Assembly: GCA_029532625.1 (NCBI GenBank)
Contig: JARFXM010000006.1
Coordinates: forward strand, 868,001 to 932,000
Length of the DNA: 64,000 bases
From: Lomentospora prolificans
Lineage: Eukaryota > Ascomycota > Sordariomycetes > Microascales > Microascaceae
Reading direction: 5' to 3'
The first letter of the stretch is position 1. Every line of letters begins with the position of its first letter. This document shows, in pieces, positions 1 through 12,400 of this stretch. A program made the position numbers and the translations under genes. The notes below the pieces were generated by a model, which saw nothing but the letters and a program-made list of their open reading frames with translations, ran no database searches and was not told the DNA's origin.

Positions 1-348
1 AATGCCAGCGTTCTCGCCCTCGCTGGCCACGAACTAACGACCGCCACGCATCTCTCGCCTGTCCTGCGCCCTCTCCGCCGCGATAGCATCGACTTCAAAG
101 TAGTTAAGCAGGACGACACGCTACGGCGCATCGCTCGCCTCCCTAGGCTGGCTGGGTCGAATGTATTGTGTGCATCAATACGTGTCCCCGATGCCAGGAA
201 GGCCCGGGAACGCCGGTTTCTGATTTCCCGGTGCGCTCTCACGCGATCGACTAGGACCGCCCCAGACAACAAGAAAGTGAGGTTGGGGAGGAAACGGGCT
301 ACTCCAGCAAGCTACCTTGACGTTCCTGAGCGCCCGATGAGCGATTGA
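1..348 (+). CDS. possible 3' end of a gene cut by the window edge
   Basis: Reading frame 1 is open from the first base to a TGA at 346-348, about 115 codons with no internal stop. The first ~50 codons have a protein-like composition (LALAGHELTTATHLSP, then RRDSIDFKVVKQDD), while the part after roughly base 155 is arginine-rich and looks like run-on through non-coding DNA. An intron or an earlier true end near 150-160 is therefore possible. No family is recognised. If real, it is the C-terminus of a plus-strand gene that converges on the synaptojanin gene. A chance open frame in GC-rich DNA is a serious alternative. Confidence 0.25.
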   Translation, partial: NASVLALAGHELTTATHLSPVLRPLRRDSIDFKVVKQDDTLRRIARLPRLAGSNVLCASIRVPDARKARERRFLISRCALTRSTRTAPDNKKVRLGRKRATPASYLDVPERPMSD

Positions 349-848
349 AGGAGGAGGGATAGCACCGATCTAGGTCATCGGACCTATCGCTCACGCGGCC
401 GGAACCATTCCAACCCAAACGAACCGGGGCCAGCACCGGAATAATCTGGATGCGCGTTCTGGTACGGGCATACGGACGCCGAACAATGACCCAGACTGCG
501 GTATCTTTCGAATCGCCACGTCGTCTGCGACTCGCCTGCGGGCCTCTTGCAAAGTTGCCCATTTACGGAAAAAGGTAGCCGCCGTAGTACTATATAAAAA
601 ACTCGATAAATTTTTGCCTAGCTTTTCAATAACCTAGACCTGGCCCAAAACCCGAGCACGTCGAGCCGCAACACGCCGGTTCGTCTCGGTCGTGTCTCAA
701 GTCCGTGTTCTTGCCCACCAGTCTATGAACGCCGTCATGAATGCATACCGGCCTCCTCTCCAGTACCTTTTCCTTCCCCTCTCCCCCCGGGGGCCGTTTA
801 AACTCGTAGAAAAGCTCATCATGCGTCTCCAAGCTCCCAAAGTCGACC
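349..848. other. intergenic, 3' flank of the synaptojanin-like gene
   Basis: No gene is seen. A short AT-rich patch (about 585-640, including tatataaaaaact) lies about 210-260 bp downstream of the minus-strand stop codon. It is the most likely place for the 3' end of that transcript, but no canonical poly(A) signal stands out. Confidence 0.5.
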
Positions 849-3800
849 TCACCGCGCCTGCGGCTTCAGTGTCTCCCATCCTCCCAATCCGCCATCCCCC
901 TCCCCGTCAAGGGTATCCAACAAGTCTACCCCGGGGCCCATCTCGAGCGTCTCTTTCGGTGGCGCTGGCTTGGCAGGTACCTGCGGTGGCGGCTTCTTCT
1001 TCATCTGCACTGCCGGGGCCTGAGCGCTTGCTCCTTCGGCGGGCGACATTCCCGGTAACCTGACCGCTGCTAGAGGGCGAGTCCCCGCGTCGCTCTGCGC
1101 TTGCGCCGCCACCGGTCTGCCACCCATCGGAGGAGCAGGCGACATGCCGGGCAATCTGATTGCTCCGGGCGGCGGCGTGCCCGCATCGCTATCCGCTGGC
1201 TTGATCCCCGCCGTTGGCTTCGGCGGTTTAGGCGGTGCAACTGGCTTCCTTTGTTGTATGCTGACTCCTGATGCTGGCGAAACAGGCCCCGTGCCGTTGG
1301 CCGAAGGGCTCCGGGCAACATTTGTCGAGCTTCGAGCAGGCGGTGCCGGTCGAAGCTCTCGCCCTTCGCCGCCGAGTACCGGCGATGTGCTCGCGAGGTA
1401 CAAAGGCTTCTTCGCCACGGGCGGGAGTCCCGCACCCTTACCTTGTTTGGTCGCCATCGCCGCTGGAGGCGTCTGCTGCGAAGGCCGTGTCTGGGGCGGA
1501 GGAGACGACTGTCGGATCGATGACCCTGTTCGAGGCGGCGGTGGAGGCGGCGGCGCCGTAGTTCTCGTCTTCTGTATCGGGCGCGGCGCTACCGACGCCG
1601 CCTGCGAAATGTTGTTGGGCACCGTCGCCTGTCGGCGTGGCAGCGGCGGCGGCGGCGTTTCGCGCTGCTGCGGCGATCTCGACAACAAATCGTCGGCGAT
1701 GGCCGTGCGCCCAACCTTGGCCGGAAGCGAGCCCGGGTCGAACGGGGGGGAAGCCTCCTGCCTCCGGGGGTTCCCGCCGACGTCGAGAGCGTGGTCGAGT
1801 GGTTGATGACCTCGTATGCTGAGCTCGCCATGCTCGACAGCGACTGCCTCGACGACGACCGCGGAATTGACACCCAGTCCGGTTCCTCCGATGGCGTGAA
1901 CGGGTTTCCCGGTCTGTTCGGATTGAGCACCGTTGCTAGCCCGTTGCCCGCATTGGGTGGCGGCAGATCGACCCGCGCCGACTGCCCGTTAGCGAGCCAC
2001 CACTTTTGGCGGTCCGACGTGGCCGGTGGTAGGCCTGGCTCGATGGCGTCGTAACCTAGGAGGTCCTCATCCTCGTCGCTGTCCTCGTCCATGTTTGTGG
2101 CCGCATCACCTACTTCGCGCATGCGCCGCTTGTATAGGTCTTCGCTGATCGCCTGCCGCAACTCCTCGTCCACGATATTCACCATGCAGTGGAAAATCCC
2201 ATATACCGGCCTGTGATCGGAGAACTTCAACGGCGCCGAGCCGTACGCCACCTGCTTGATGTTCTTTCCTTTGCGTAGAATACGATCTGTCCACGCTGGA
2301 ATCCTAGCTTTCTCACTGTACGTAACGTTAGCACGTTCCAGAAGGGATGGTTTAGGGCGGAAAGAGACGTACGAGGTATCCCAATCGTCGGTTCCAATGT
2401 CGTATCTGTAGGTGGGCATGAAAGTAATCTTGCTTTCCGAGTAATATGGGAAAGACAGACCGGCCACCATTTGAAGGTTAAGCTGCACAGCCTCTGTCAG
2501 TACGGCTCCAGTAGCAGGGACGGCTGAGTCTGGAAAGACCTACCTGATCGTTGTCGTAAAGCGTAGCAAGATCGCCTCGCTGGATATAGCCAATTGTAGT
2601 TTCTCGGTCTAGGCCAATTCGATAATTGAAATCACCGAACCAGATTACAGTATCTGCGCGATTGGGTTAGTTGTGTCAACAGTAACCGCAACACCAGAAA
2701 AGAAAAGAACAAGGAGATAAAAGAAAATGGTTGTTAGCTTACCGTGGTCATCGATGCCTCGATTCCTCTGGAACCGAAGCCCGTGGTGAATTGTCGCATA
2801 GTCCCTATTCCTCTCATCGTAGTTAGAGAAGCCCGCCGCGAGATGCGCCGTGACGAAGCAGATGGGCGTGTTCGCGTAGTCGAGCCGGATCGCGACAGCT
2901 CCCTTGTTGCCCGCCATCCCCGACATGCCCGTCTTCTTGACGCTGCCCTCGACGTTCTTGATGTGGGGGAGAGCCGACGCCTTGACAAACAGGCACAGAG
3001 CCGCACCCACCAGCTGGCCGCTGCGGAGCAGTATGTACTTTTGCCCGCTGGGCTTGGCCCGCGCGTTGAGGGCCTTTCGGACCGCCTGCTCCCATTGCTG
3101 CTTCCTCGTCGGATCGCTATTCATGATTTGCTGCGGGCTAAGCTCAACGATTTCTTGGAAGCCTACCGCGACAATCTCGGGGAGGGTGTGATTGACCGCC
3201 TCTGGCCAAAGCCAACAAGAAAGGTCCTGGTCTATCCCGTGAGTCTTGCCGTTGAGGTTAAACGTGCCGACATATCTGAAAGACGGTTAGCTTTCTTTTG
3301 GCCAACACGCGGGATTTTGCTAGTACGCACATAGTGATGGACTGGTTCGATGAGTACTCCGCCGTTCGCTTCCCGAGCTCAACAGCAACGTAATCACTGA
3401 TCGGGTCGAATAGTTGTACGGGTTTCTGCCCCATCAGCCGACCGAGTAGCATATCGATAGTTAGTTGCCTCGACGGGTCGGTAAAGTTATTGTGGTATAG
3501 CCTCTGGGCCGACTTGCGAAAGTCGGCCATGGCGCCCGAAAGTGACATTTTGCCATGCCTCGTGAAAGACGTCTTGAGCGCCCCTGTACCGGCATAAATC
3601 TTGGACAAAGCGTCACCGTTGTCCGCCCAGAGACTAGAGTGCCGCATCCAAAAATCCGAAGCGGCATACTCTCCCCTATGACTCAAGAACGTTTCAACCG
3701 CCATCTGTGAAATCATGGTCTGAATGAGGTTTGTCCGATCCAAGCAGTCCAGACAGTTGGTGCGGAACACGCCTTCCTGCTGGAGAACCACGACAAGTTG

Positions 3801-5316
3801 ATTCTCTTTCCCATGGAGGGTGCTCACATCATCAGAGCCCTCGTCGCTGTCGTGCGCTAGGTAGTAGGCAAATGCATCTATGGAGTCCTCGATATACCGG
3901 CGAATGCCCTTGGCGGCTTCGTAGCCACTCGCTTTCGTCTCGGCGTGGAAGTCGTACTCGCTCGACTTGAGCAAAGAATGGTCCCGCGATTCTTTCCCGC
4001 CTGGTCGACTGAGGGGGCAATGTGCGGTTCCGTAGCGGTAGAGCTGGGTGAGCTCTGCCTCTCCCGGTTTCGCATCGCTCAGAAGATTAATGACGTGGAT
4101 GGCACCGTACACTTCCTCTAAACCGGCAAAGTGCTTGTCAAAGGCCGGCTGTGTGCCGTCGGGGGACCGAGTGATCGTAATCTTTTGCCTTCCAGGGATG
4201 AGGTCCGGCGCCTGTTCCCAAAAGACCGGCACCGAGCCTCGAACCTGCACGTAGGAAAACACAACACCGGCGGGGCTCCAATAAGTTGTTTCAGACTCTA
4301 CAAAGTTGGCGACATTCCCGTCGTCGTCGATACCCCGCGAGTTGAATCGGGTTCCCGCACGCTTACACGACAACCTCGATATCACGGAAAGGAACGAAGG
4401 TAACCTGGAAGACTTTGGGGCTACCGGAGCGGCCGTTTGGGGGATGGTCATGGTTCCGCAAAAGCCTCGGATCGCAGAGGTTAATATCCTCGAATGGTCC
4501 AGAGCCTCCCTGTCCGGGGGCATCAGCCTAGCTCGGAACTTGACTAGAGGGTTGATCATGAATGAGTTCCAGAGAAACGACTCGTCAAAGTTGTCGATGT
4601 CGAACGTCGCGCTTGCCGGTCTGCCTCACGAATCACGACGTTAGCCCCTTTAGCTTTTTAGCCCTAAACAGACACCACGAAACCCACCTGTTCTGGAGTC
4701 GACTCGTCAGATCGAAATCCGTACTATAGTAGAAGGTACCGTTGCTCAGCAGTTTGCGTAGCTCTTGACACGGGTGTTGTTCGATCGGCATGTCCCTCCG
4801 CCCTAGGTTCTGCCCGTATAACGACCCATCTGAGAGCTCAGGGTCGTAGCTATCAATGGAATAGACGTGATCGTACTCGGATGTGTTAAGGCAATAAAAC
4901 TCCACGGATGCGATGCGTTCAACCGTCTCGCCAGGGCGAATCGTCGCGGCCCGTATCGCTTGTGTGACGACGCATAGAAAGACGTCGCCTTCGATCGAGG
5001 TAAGACCCAGCGTTCCGTATATGGGCTGAGGTGTGAGGGGTCGGTAGTGCTGCAAGACGTGTCTAGTGTTTCGAGAGAACTCGACCATGCATTTCGGCTC
5101 GAAGCCATCGCCGTTTCGGGGCCGGTAGCCGGCGACGGAGAGGGGGTTGCCCTGCCCGCTGGTGGTGTTGCTGTAGCGGAATATGAGTGAGTGGGAATCG
5201 GAGACGATGGCGATGGCGCGGTGCGGATGCTCGCGGACAAAGATCTGACTCGACTTCTCGGGCCCTGGCGACCGGCGATGGACAGGCCACGAGCCTGTCG
5301 TGGGAGGCCGCTCCAT
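849..5316 (-). CDS. synaptojanin-like phosphoinositide phosphatase (Sac1 + 5-phosphatase), frameshifted near the 3' end
   Basis: Two-domain enzyme of the yeast INP51/52/53 and synaptojanin type. It removes phosphates from membrane phosphoinositides, mainly PI(4,5)P2, during endocytosis and actin-patch turnover. Inferred exons (minus strand): 5316-4688, 4620-3331, 3275-2743, 2653-2544 and 2482-849; the four introns are 67, 55, 89 and 61 bp, all GT-AG with matching phases. The N-terminal Sac domain carries CLDCLDRTN at residues ~498-506, the CX5R(T) catalytic loop. The 5-phosphatase domain shows AGNKGAV, WFGDFNYRI (~822-830), PAWTDRIL (~916-923) and SDHRPVYG (~942-949). The C-terminus is proline-rich with PxxP runs suited to SH3 partners. 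A run of seven C (plus-strand G7, 1744-1750) breaks the frame near residue 1098; one more C would restore a protein of ~1398 aa. As written, the frame stops at 1589 after an arginine-rich run-on. The start at 5316 is the first ATG before the conserved Sac N-terminus. Confidence 0.93.
1744..1750 (-). other. frameshift site: seven-C run in the synaptojanin-like gene
   Basis: On the coding strand the frame reads CTT CCC CCC CGT. Continuing with one additional C gives LPPPFDPGSLPAKVGR, which reads as a continuation of the protein and leads into a long open frame to the stop at 849. Without it the frame turns into an arginine-rich stretch that stops at 1589. A homopolymer-length error in the assembly is the simplest explanation; a true indel or slippage are alternatives. 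Confidence 0.8.
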
Positions 5317-6927
5317 CGGTGGTATGCGATAGCTTCTTTGTACGTTGAGGCTAGGATGTTAAATTGATGACATCAATGCGCTGTTGCTCCTCGGGTGGGC
5401 TTGACTTGGAGAAGGCGGTTCAAGGCTGGGAACAGAGCTGGACGCCTAGCGTATCATATCATTCTGATTCCCTACACCCAAAACTCTGAAGGAGACAATA
5501 CAACGTTCGAGGGAGCCAAACTTCTAAATGCGAGCATCCGTTGGGTTTTTGAGCGGCCGATGCTCTCTCTCCCTTGGGTATATGGACCTCTTCCGTAGTG
5601 ATCGACACCATTAGGCCTTGGCTGGCTGAGCGTTGCACTATTACGAAGCAACTAGTCTATGAGGGGCTTGCCTGGGCAACCACTGAACTTATCAATCCTT
5701 CAGCAGGTTAACCACCACTAGCAGCCTACGGCGCATGCCATATTGCCATTTCTCCAGGGCGTGTGCAGGAGCTGACAGCCCCCCCTCGTCCAGGCCAGAG
5801 ATCAATTACTGGGTTATGGTGGTTTCTCTCGCTTTTTGGAACAAGAAGGGCAGCATGCGTTGGCACTACATTGCGGACATCGCGTCCCGGCATCCTACTT
5901 GAAGTGGTATTGACAGAGCTTTTTCCGTTGGCAGCTACGGCCATCGGATTGTCTATCAATCGAGGTTTACAGTCCCACATACTACGGTCATGACCACGTT
6001 CCTGTTTGTATGCCACATCTGCATACCCGGGACGCCACTTAAGGCCCAACGGACCGGCTGTTTTCTGCGCATATCCACGGGCTGGAAGGGCGTGTCGGAC
6101 TTGCTCACTTGAGCTGCCTTGCAATGTGCATTTATCAGAGAAGGATCGGTGTCGGGAGATCGGTGGCATAAAGCGGACAAAAGCGAGATAAAACGAAACG
6201 CAAGGAATAGGCTTCAGATACGAAATTTGAGATCAAGCATCCCTATAGGGAGGCATTCAGTCTCTTCCTATCATATGTTTTGTTTGTGCATCATCACCAG
6301 CCTATCTTTTAGGATGGAGAAAGAGAAAATTCTCCAACGCCTGCTCCTGCCGCACTGTCTGATGTTGTGTGTCTAGTGCTTACATAAGACTGAGCAACAA
6401 ATCCGACACTGATGTGCACTTGCCCTTGCCAGCCTTGTGGCTGATGCACGCGGAAAGCTTCTGAAAGGATGATTTAGATGACCCTGGGCATTTTGGGTGT
6501 ACTCTCTACCAAGGTACCCAAGCCCTCCGACTGGTCCAGATAAATAGCAGAAGAAGTGATAACGAGGGGAGATTTTCTCCATAGGTACAACGATTACAGG
6601 TACCCATCTAGAACCTGATCGAGCTGCGATCCAAAGCTTCCTAATCTTAGCGGGCAGAAAAATCCAGCCACCTTCTTCTCCATCAACTCTCCCTCTTTCC
6701 ATCATCCACTCAATCACTTCCTCTCCACAATCCCCTCGCCCATTCGAAACCCTGCGACCTTTCTTCCATCTCGGCACCCCGCGACCACGGCCTATACATC
6801 CTGATTTCCGCCATTCTATTACCTAGTAGACCTATCCCTTTCATCTGTTGCACTCGCGATTTGTTTCGCGTAGTCGCATGCGCATCGGCTTGTATTGTTA
6901 TCACCGGCCAGCCGTTTAACTGTAATC
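5317..6927. other. divergent intergenic region between the synaptojanin-like gene and PRP39
   Basis: About 1.6 kb between two divergently transcribed genes, so it must hold both promoters. All open frames are short and lack recognisable domains. A pyrimidine-rich stretch at about 6660-6780 lies 150-270 bp before the PRP39 ATG, as often seen at fungal transcription starts. No TATA box, tRNA or repeat stands out. Confidence 0.5.
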
Positions 6928-9424
6928 ATGGCGGATTTCGGTCACTTCGCGGCACCCGATGAGGAGAACGCCGAGGTCAAGCGCCTGGCGGCCGAAGTGG
7001 TATGTGTCTTTCCTCACACCTTCCATTTTAATTAGCCCGTAGTTCTGCGTTCAATGGTAGCTAATCGTATCTCCTCGCTCCTATAGGATGCCGACCCCGA
7101 TAGCTTCGAGAACTGGGAGAAGCTCGTACGCGCATGTGAGATGGATGGAACTCTCAACCGAAACTCGAGTCCCCAGGCGATCACTGCATTTCGTGATGCA
7201 TACGATGGGTTCCTCTTGAAGTTCCCCCTCCTCTTTGGCTACTGGAAAAAGTACGCCGATCAGGAATTCAATATCGCTGGCCCAGAGTCTGCCGAAATGG
7301 TCCGTGTTATCTTTCCGTCCTTGCGCCGATGCATTCCCCACTACTTCGTCCAAGGCCAACTTCACTAACACGTAACTGGGTTAGATATATGAGAGAGGTG
7401 TTGCCAGCATCGCCAAGTCGGTTGACCTGTGGACCGAGTACTGCTCCTTCAAGATGGAAACTACGCATACGCCGCACCTGGTTCGAGAGTAAGTAAGAAC
7501 AGGGTACCTTTTTCTTTCCCCTCCCTTAACCAGAAACAAACTTGTCGTCGCCGACTATGCAGCCCCGGGATGACATGAGCCAATATCGCTCTCTACCGCT
7601 GTTCGCTTCGACAACGACCATCGCCTTGAGCCTACCTCTGCCTGTCGCCTCTGTCCCCACTGGTGTGGAAATCGTTGGATTGGTCTTTTTTCTTATTATT
7701 AGACTGGCTTTGCCCTTCTCTTAATCTTTGCTTTGCCCACCCATTCCACCCCGTCGGCGACCGACTCGTCCTCCCTGACGTTTCAAACCCACTTGCCCGG
7801 ATTCCTTTTTGTCATCGTGGAGTTGGATTCCGCGCGTCGCTTGCACTCGAAATCGCCCTTCCTGTATCAAACCTTTTCCCTTTGCTTCTGCTTCCCCCAT
7901 CCTCCCCACGACCCCTATCCCTTTTCCCGATCAGACGTGGGGTTCGCGAGTTTTTCAACTAACACAAGACACTTGCAGGCTCTTCGAGCGAGGTGCCACC
8001 GCGGTAGGCCTTGATTTCCTCGCCCACCCCTTCTGGGACAAGTACATCGAATACGAGGAGCGCCAGGAAGCGCACGACCGAGTTTTCACCATTCTCACCC
8101 GCATCATCCACATTCCCATGCACCAGTATGCGCGCTATTTTGAGCGCTTCCGACAGCTGTCGCAATCGCGCCCCATCACCGAACTTGTACCTGAGCAGAC
8201 CCTAGCGAGATTCAAGTCTGAAGTCACCGCGGAGGCGGCGGCGTACGGCGGCCAACCGCGATCGGAGCTCGAGGTGGAAAGGGACGTTCGAGCCAAGATC
8301 GACACCTACTATTATGATGTCTTCACTCGCACACAGTCTGAAACGACGAAGCGATGGACGTTCGAGTCCGAGATCAAACGTCCCTACTTCCATGTGACAG
8401 AGCTTGAGCACCCTCAACTTGCAAACTGGCGAAAGTATCTCGACTTTGAGGAAGCCGAGAATGACAGTACACGCATCATGTTCCTCTATGAGCGATGTTT
8501 GGTAACGTGCGCGTTTTACGATGAGTTCTGGTTCCGATACGCCCGTTGGATGGCTTCGCAGTCGGGAAACAAGGAGGAGGAAGTGCGCAACATCTACCAG
8601 CGCGCTGCGACGCTGTTTGTCCCCATCAGCCGACCTGGAATTCGGCTTCAGTGGGCGTACTTTGAGGAAAGCTGCGATCGCATTGATATTGCCCGGGATA
8701 TCCATGCTGCGATCCTTCTCAAGCTGCCCGACTGCATCGAGGCCATTGTTTCATGGGCTCATCTTCAGAGGCGCCAGAGTGGTCTGGATGCGGCGATTGA
8801 GGTATACAAGGGCCAGATCGACTCCCCCCATGTCGATATCTACACCAAGGCTGCTCTAGTAACCGAGTGGGCCTTCCTACTCTGGAAGGATAAGGGCTCC
8901 GTTGACGAGGCACGTGCTGTCTTCTCCAAGAACCTCCAGTGGTACGGCGATAGCCGTATCTTCTGGGAGAAGTGGATTGAGTTTGAGCTTCAGCAGCCGA
9001 CGAGTGCGGCTCTCGAGCCCGAGCATGCAGAGCGTATCCAGCAGCTCTTTGAACAGCTTCGTACCAAGAGTCGGTTGTCGGCGGTGGTCAAGAAGGAGCT
9101 GTCGCGCAGCTACTTTCATTATCTTCAGCAGAGGGGAGGCAAGGATGCTATGAAGCAATTCCTTCTCTTAGATCGTGAGACCTTTGGGTAAGTCGCCTTT
9201 CCCCCCATTCAGATCTTCGCGCGATTGGGCAAACTAACACTTATCATAGTCCTCCTTCAGTATCGGTTTATTCCAAGTCCAGGGCTGGCAATAAGGAGAA
9301 CGGCTTGATCTTGGCTGAGCTTGATGATGCTACCAAGGTCAAGGCAGAAGCCAAGTACTGGACATTCTACGACCTCCATGGAGACGTGAGTCCAGACGCC
9401 CAGGGGCCTGCCAGCTTTAACTAG
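6928..9424 (+). CDS. PRP39: pre-mRNA-processing factor 39 (U1 snRNP component)
   Basis: HAT-repeat protein of the U1 snRNP; in fungi it helps U1 recognise 5' splice sites and commit pre-mRNA to the spliceosome in the nucleus. Inferred exons: 6928-6999, 7087-7299, 7385-7488, 7979-9187 and 9250-9424, giving 590 aa, normal for the family. The introns are 87, 85, 490 and 62 bp; the second has a less usual donor (GTCCGT). The sequence is almost wholly helical HAT repeats with the expected spaced aromatic residues, for example FENWEKLVRA, LFGYWKKYADQEF, LWTEYCSFK, ANWRKYLDFEEAE and RIFWEKWIEFEL. The ATG at 6928 is followed directly by MADFGHFAAPDEEN, a plausible fungal N-terminus. The third intron is much longer than the others. 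The stop TAG at 9422-9424 follows a GTGAGT that resembles a splice donor, so the last few residues are less certain. Confidence 0.92.
7489..7978 (+). other. long third intron of PRP39
   Basis: GTAAGT at 7489 and CAG at 7976-7978 join GTT CGA GA to G CTC TTC GAG, giving VRELFERGA with correct phase. At 490 bp this intron is more than five times the length of the other PRP39 introns. Its 3' half is rich in C and T and stays open in the downstream frame from about 7809, which could mislead gene prediction into an alternative start. Confidence 0.8.
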
Positions 9425-12400
9425 GTGCACTATCTCCTTCAATTCGATACTGCGGTCCTATTCCGTACCTAGTGAAAGCTCTACTAGAGCTGGGTTCGGC
9501 CCTGGACATTTTTTGAAGGCGTACCCAGGGTGTTTGTGTATACTAGGTTGTGATTCTTTTTTTTTTTCAACGACACTTGTCAGCACACCATGACGGTTTG
9601 CGGTTTTTTCCAATTTCTTTTTTCTTTTCCCTCTCGTCACTCTTGTTACGTGTCTTCTTTTTGGCGAGGGCAAAACACAACAGGGCGGTTGGATTCCTTA
9701 TTTGCAATCACAACGCGAAAGTATTATAGCGGTCTCTCGCTCGGGTGAGGGAGCCGTGCCGGACATGAAAGAAATCAAAACGGGGATGGAAAGAAACGAA
9801 GAGGTAGGGACGAAAAGGGATCGATCTTTGAACGGGAGTGCGTGGATAGCAGGAGCAGATTCCGCTGAATGAACTTAGGAACACATTTGTACGTAGTAGC
9901 AGGAGGAAATGGAAAAACCAAGTAAAAGGATCCATGTGTCAACTGTCTGCTGTAGCTTCTTCGAAGTCGGTGACTGAGGACTTAGTCTGGTTTTCGATCT
10001 CGCGTTTCCCGCTACAGTTGACCTACTTAGCGGGCATGCTCTATGAAAGCGAGCTGTGTCTAGGACATTTTAGCCCTCTAGTGGTTCGTTCAGTCTGAAC
10101 GCGAGATTATCCTGGCGGTCGCGGCCCAAGGTGAAAATCGTACGAAGTAGCTCCGTTCCATATTTCGGCTCGGAGCCGAGGGAACAAACAGCAAAGAACA
10201 GTTCGAGGGGCGCTCCGAACTGGGCTCGATTTGGCTCAATTGCCGGCTCCGCAACACTAGCTTCCTCCGAGATCACGGAGCCGACGCGGCTTTGTGTACA
10301 TCACCCAACACCCTTGGAATAAAAAGAGGATCCCGGGGTCCCCGGACGCTTCGTTGAGTCACCACCCACGTAATTGGGAAAGGGGAAGAAAGTTATCCTG
10401 ATACCAAGCTTACCCTTTCCTATCCTATAATTTTGTATTTCAAAGCACAGTGTGCTGCGATACCGGCCCCGTGGTAGCGCCGGGGGGACATGTGAAAGGA
10501 TTCAAGGTCCAACACCGGCCGGGAAAACTCTTTGTGCACGGCGAAGTGGCAATTCACATATCAAATTTCACGGTCGGCAAGGCATCGGAGCAGAAGATAC
10601 TTGGTGCGTTTGAAGTTGGACATCGTGGCAACTCACAGAAGGGATTGAAACTTCTAGCTTTCCATTGCAGCGCTCGAGTAATATGGGGCGAACGCTAGGG
10701 ATCCTCTCGTTTGGCCCCTCCTCTCTGCCGCTTCTGGTCCACGAATTAATGGCCAACGATGGGCGCGCCGACCGGGCAAATTTACGGGGCTTCTACAGAA
10801 GCAAATAAACCGTGGTAGGGATCCAGGGGACCTGGCATGAACCGGGGAACTCTGGGGAGGAACAAATCGGATGTTACAAAGACGAGGGCGACGTTCGCGT
10901 TGCGTTCTTGGCCGGGATCGGCCGAGTTTTTGCGATGCGGTTCTCATTGGTCGCGCGTGCATGCCGCGGTTGAACCCTTTTTTTTTTCTTGGCTTCCTGT
11001 TTAAGCCAACAGGGTCATGGCTGATATGAAAGGGTTGAGAACAAGTTCGGAGACACCATGCTGATAAAAAGAAAACCGACTCATGACGTAGAACATGCCA
11101 TCTAGGTATCAAGCGTGTGTCGACAAATTTATCTTCGTGAAACGTACTTTGGCTAGTGGTAACCAGTCCTATTGATTATCCGATGCTCATATACCCAACA
11201 TGATGACATCGCGAGGATATGGACATGCAGAGTAGATGCGAGAAAAAGGAGGGTCGGCACTACGGAATGGAACCAGAGGAGCTTCAAAGGGGACCAATTC
11301 AGGCAGTTCCAGACCACGGTCCGGGGAGAAACAGGTAAGTCACGGGATCTGGCGTCAGGTCATCGGAAATGGCGTGTGCCGGGACGAGTGTGCATGGCGA
11401 GGTGGAGGCGAATAACACGTGTCGCCAAAACACCTCTCTATGTTTGTTCGGCAAGGGGCGGAAAGAATTTCACGGAAAGGAAAGAAATGCACTGTCCGAG
11501 GAGAAACAAAAAATTTTCTTCTTTCCCATCTCTACCCGTACTTTCCCTTTTTGATATCCAGTTTCACCTCCTCTTACGGAACAACAGTGGATCCTAGCGC
11601 AGCGACAGTAGAGATTGGCCTCAGGAAATGTCCATCGGAAGGAGGGGCTACTACCCGGAGGAGAAGAAGAGGTTGCCGAGTTGCACGGGCGACGATTGCT
11701 TACGTTGATCAACTGCTCTGCTTACTTGTAGGAACGAGGGAATGGCGTAAAATTACTAGGGCAGGACATTGCGCGTACACTGGGGGTATGTGAAGGCCGC
11801 TCTGGGGGGAATATAGGGCAGTTGATGGCGAGCGAAGAGCTCCAAAGAAATTTATGGTACGTGCGGACCATTATATCAAATCCCGTTGGCCGCACAAATG
11901 GCATCAGCCGATTTAATGTTCCCTTTGTCGGGGACTCGGCTTTCTGGCTGGTTGGCTCGGGGGGGAACTTGGGGGGTGCCTGAGCCGCAACTGATACCCA
12001 GGGATGAAGAAAATCGAGGAAAAGGCCAAAACGAAAGGTACCTGAGACCCTGCGACGACGCCAAGACCTTGGTACCTTGCCACAGGGAAAACTTTCAGAA
12101 GCCCGGTTGCAGGCAAAGTCAACACATTGATCATTTCTAAGCCGTATTGCCGCCAAAGTAGCGGAGGTCGCCCCATTCTGTGTTGGTCCCTCCGATGTCG
12201 AAATATGCTAGATAGGACCGCGCCGGGAAAGCAAAAGAGATTGATAAAAAGAATTGGTATTTCCACACAGGGTATTTAGCCTTGTGAGTAATGGAAACAG
12301 ATGGCCTATCTTAGCACTTGGGGGATCATAGGGGCGTATCACTCCCAGTCAAAACCTCGGTCATCGACGACGGCAGTAGCGCTACGCTGGACTGCTAGTG

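Noticed and set aside
1144..1806. 220-codon plus-strand frame opposite the synaptojanin tail
   Set aside because: It is the antisense shadow of the proline-rich coding sequence (glycine/alanine-rich mirror of Pro codons).
7809..7978. Alternative PRP39 start inside the long intron
   Set aside because: The frame is open into exon 4, but it would remove the conserved N-terminal HAT repeats, which splice correctly from the upstream exons.
9382..9424. A sixth PRP39 intron using the GTGAGT near the stop codon
   Set aside because: The only convenient acceptor would make an intron of about 39 bases with a branch site almost touching the AG, too short for this genome; the in-frame TAG is simpler.
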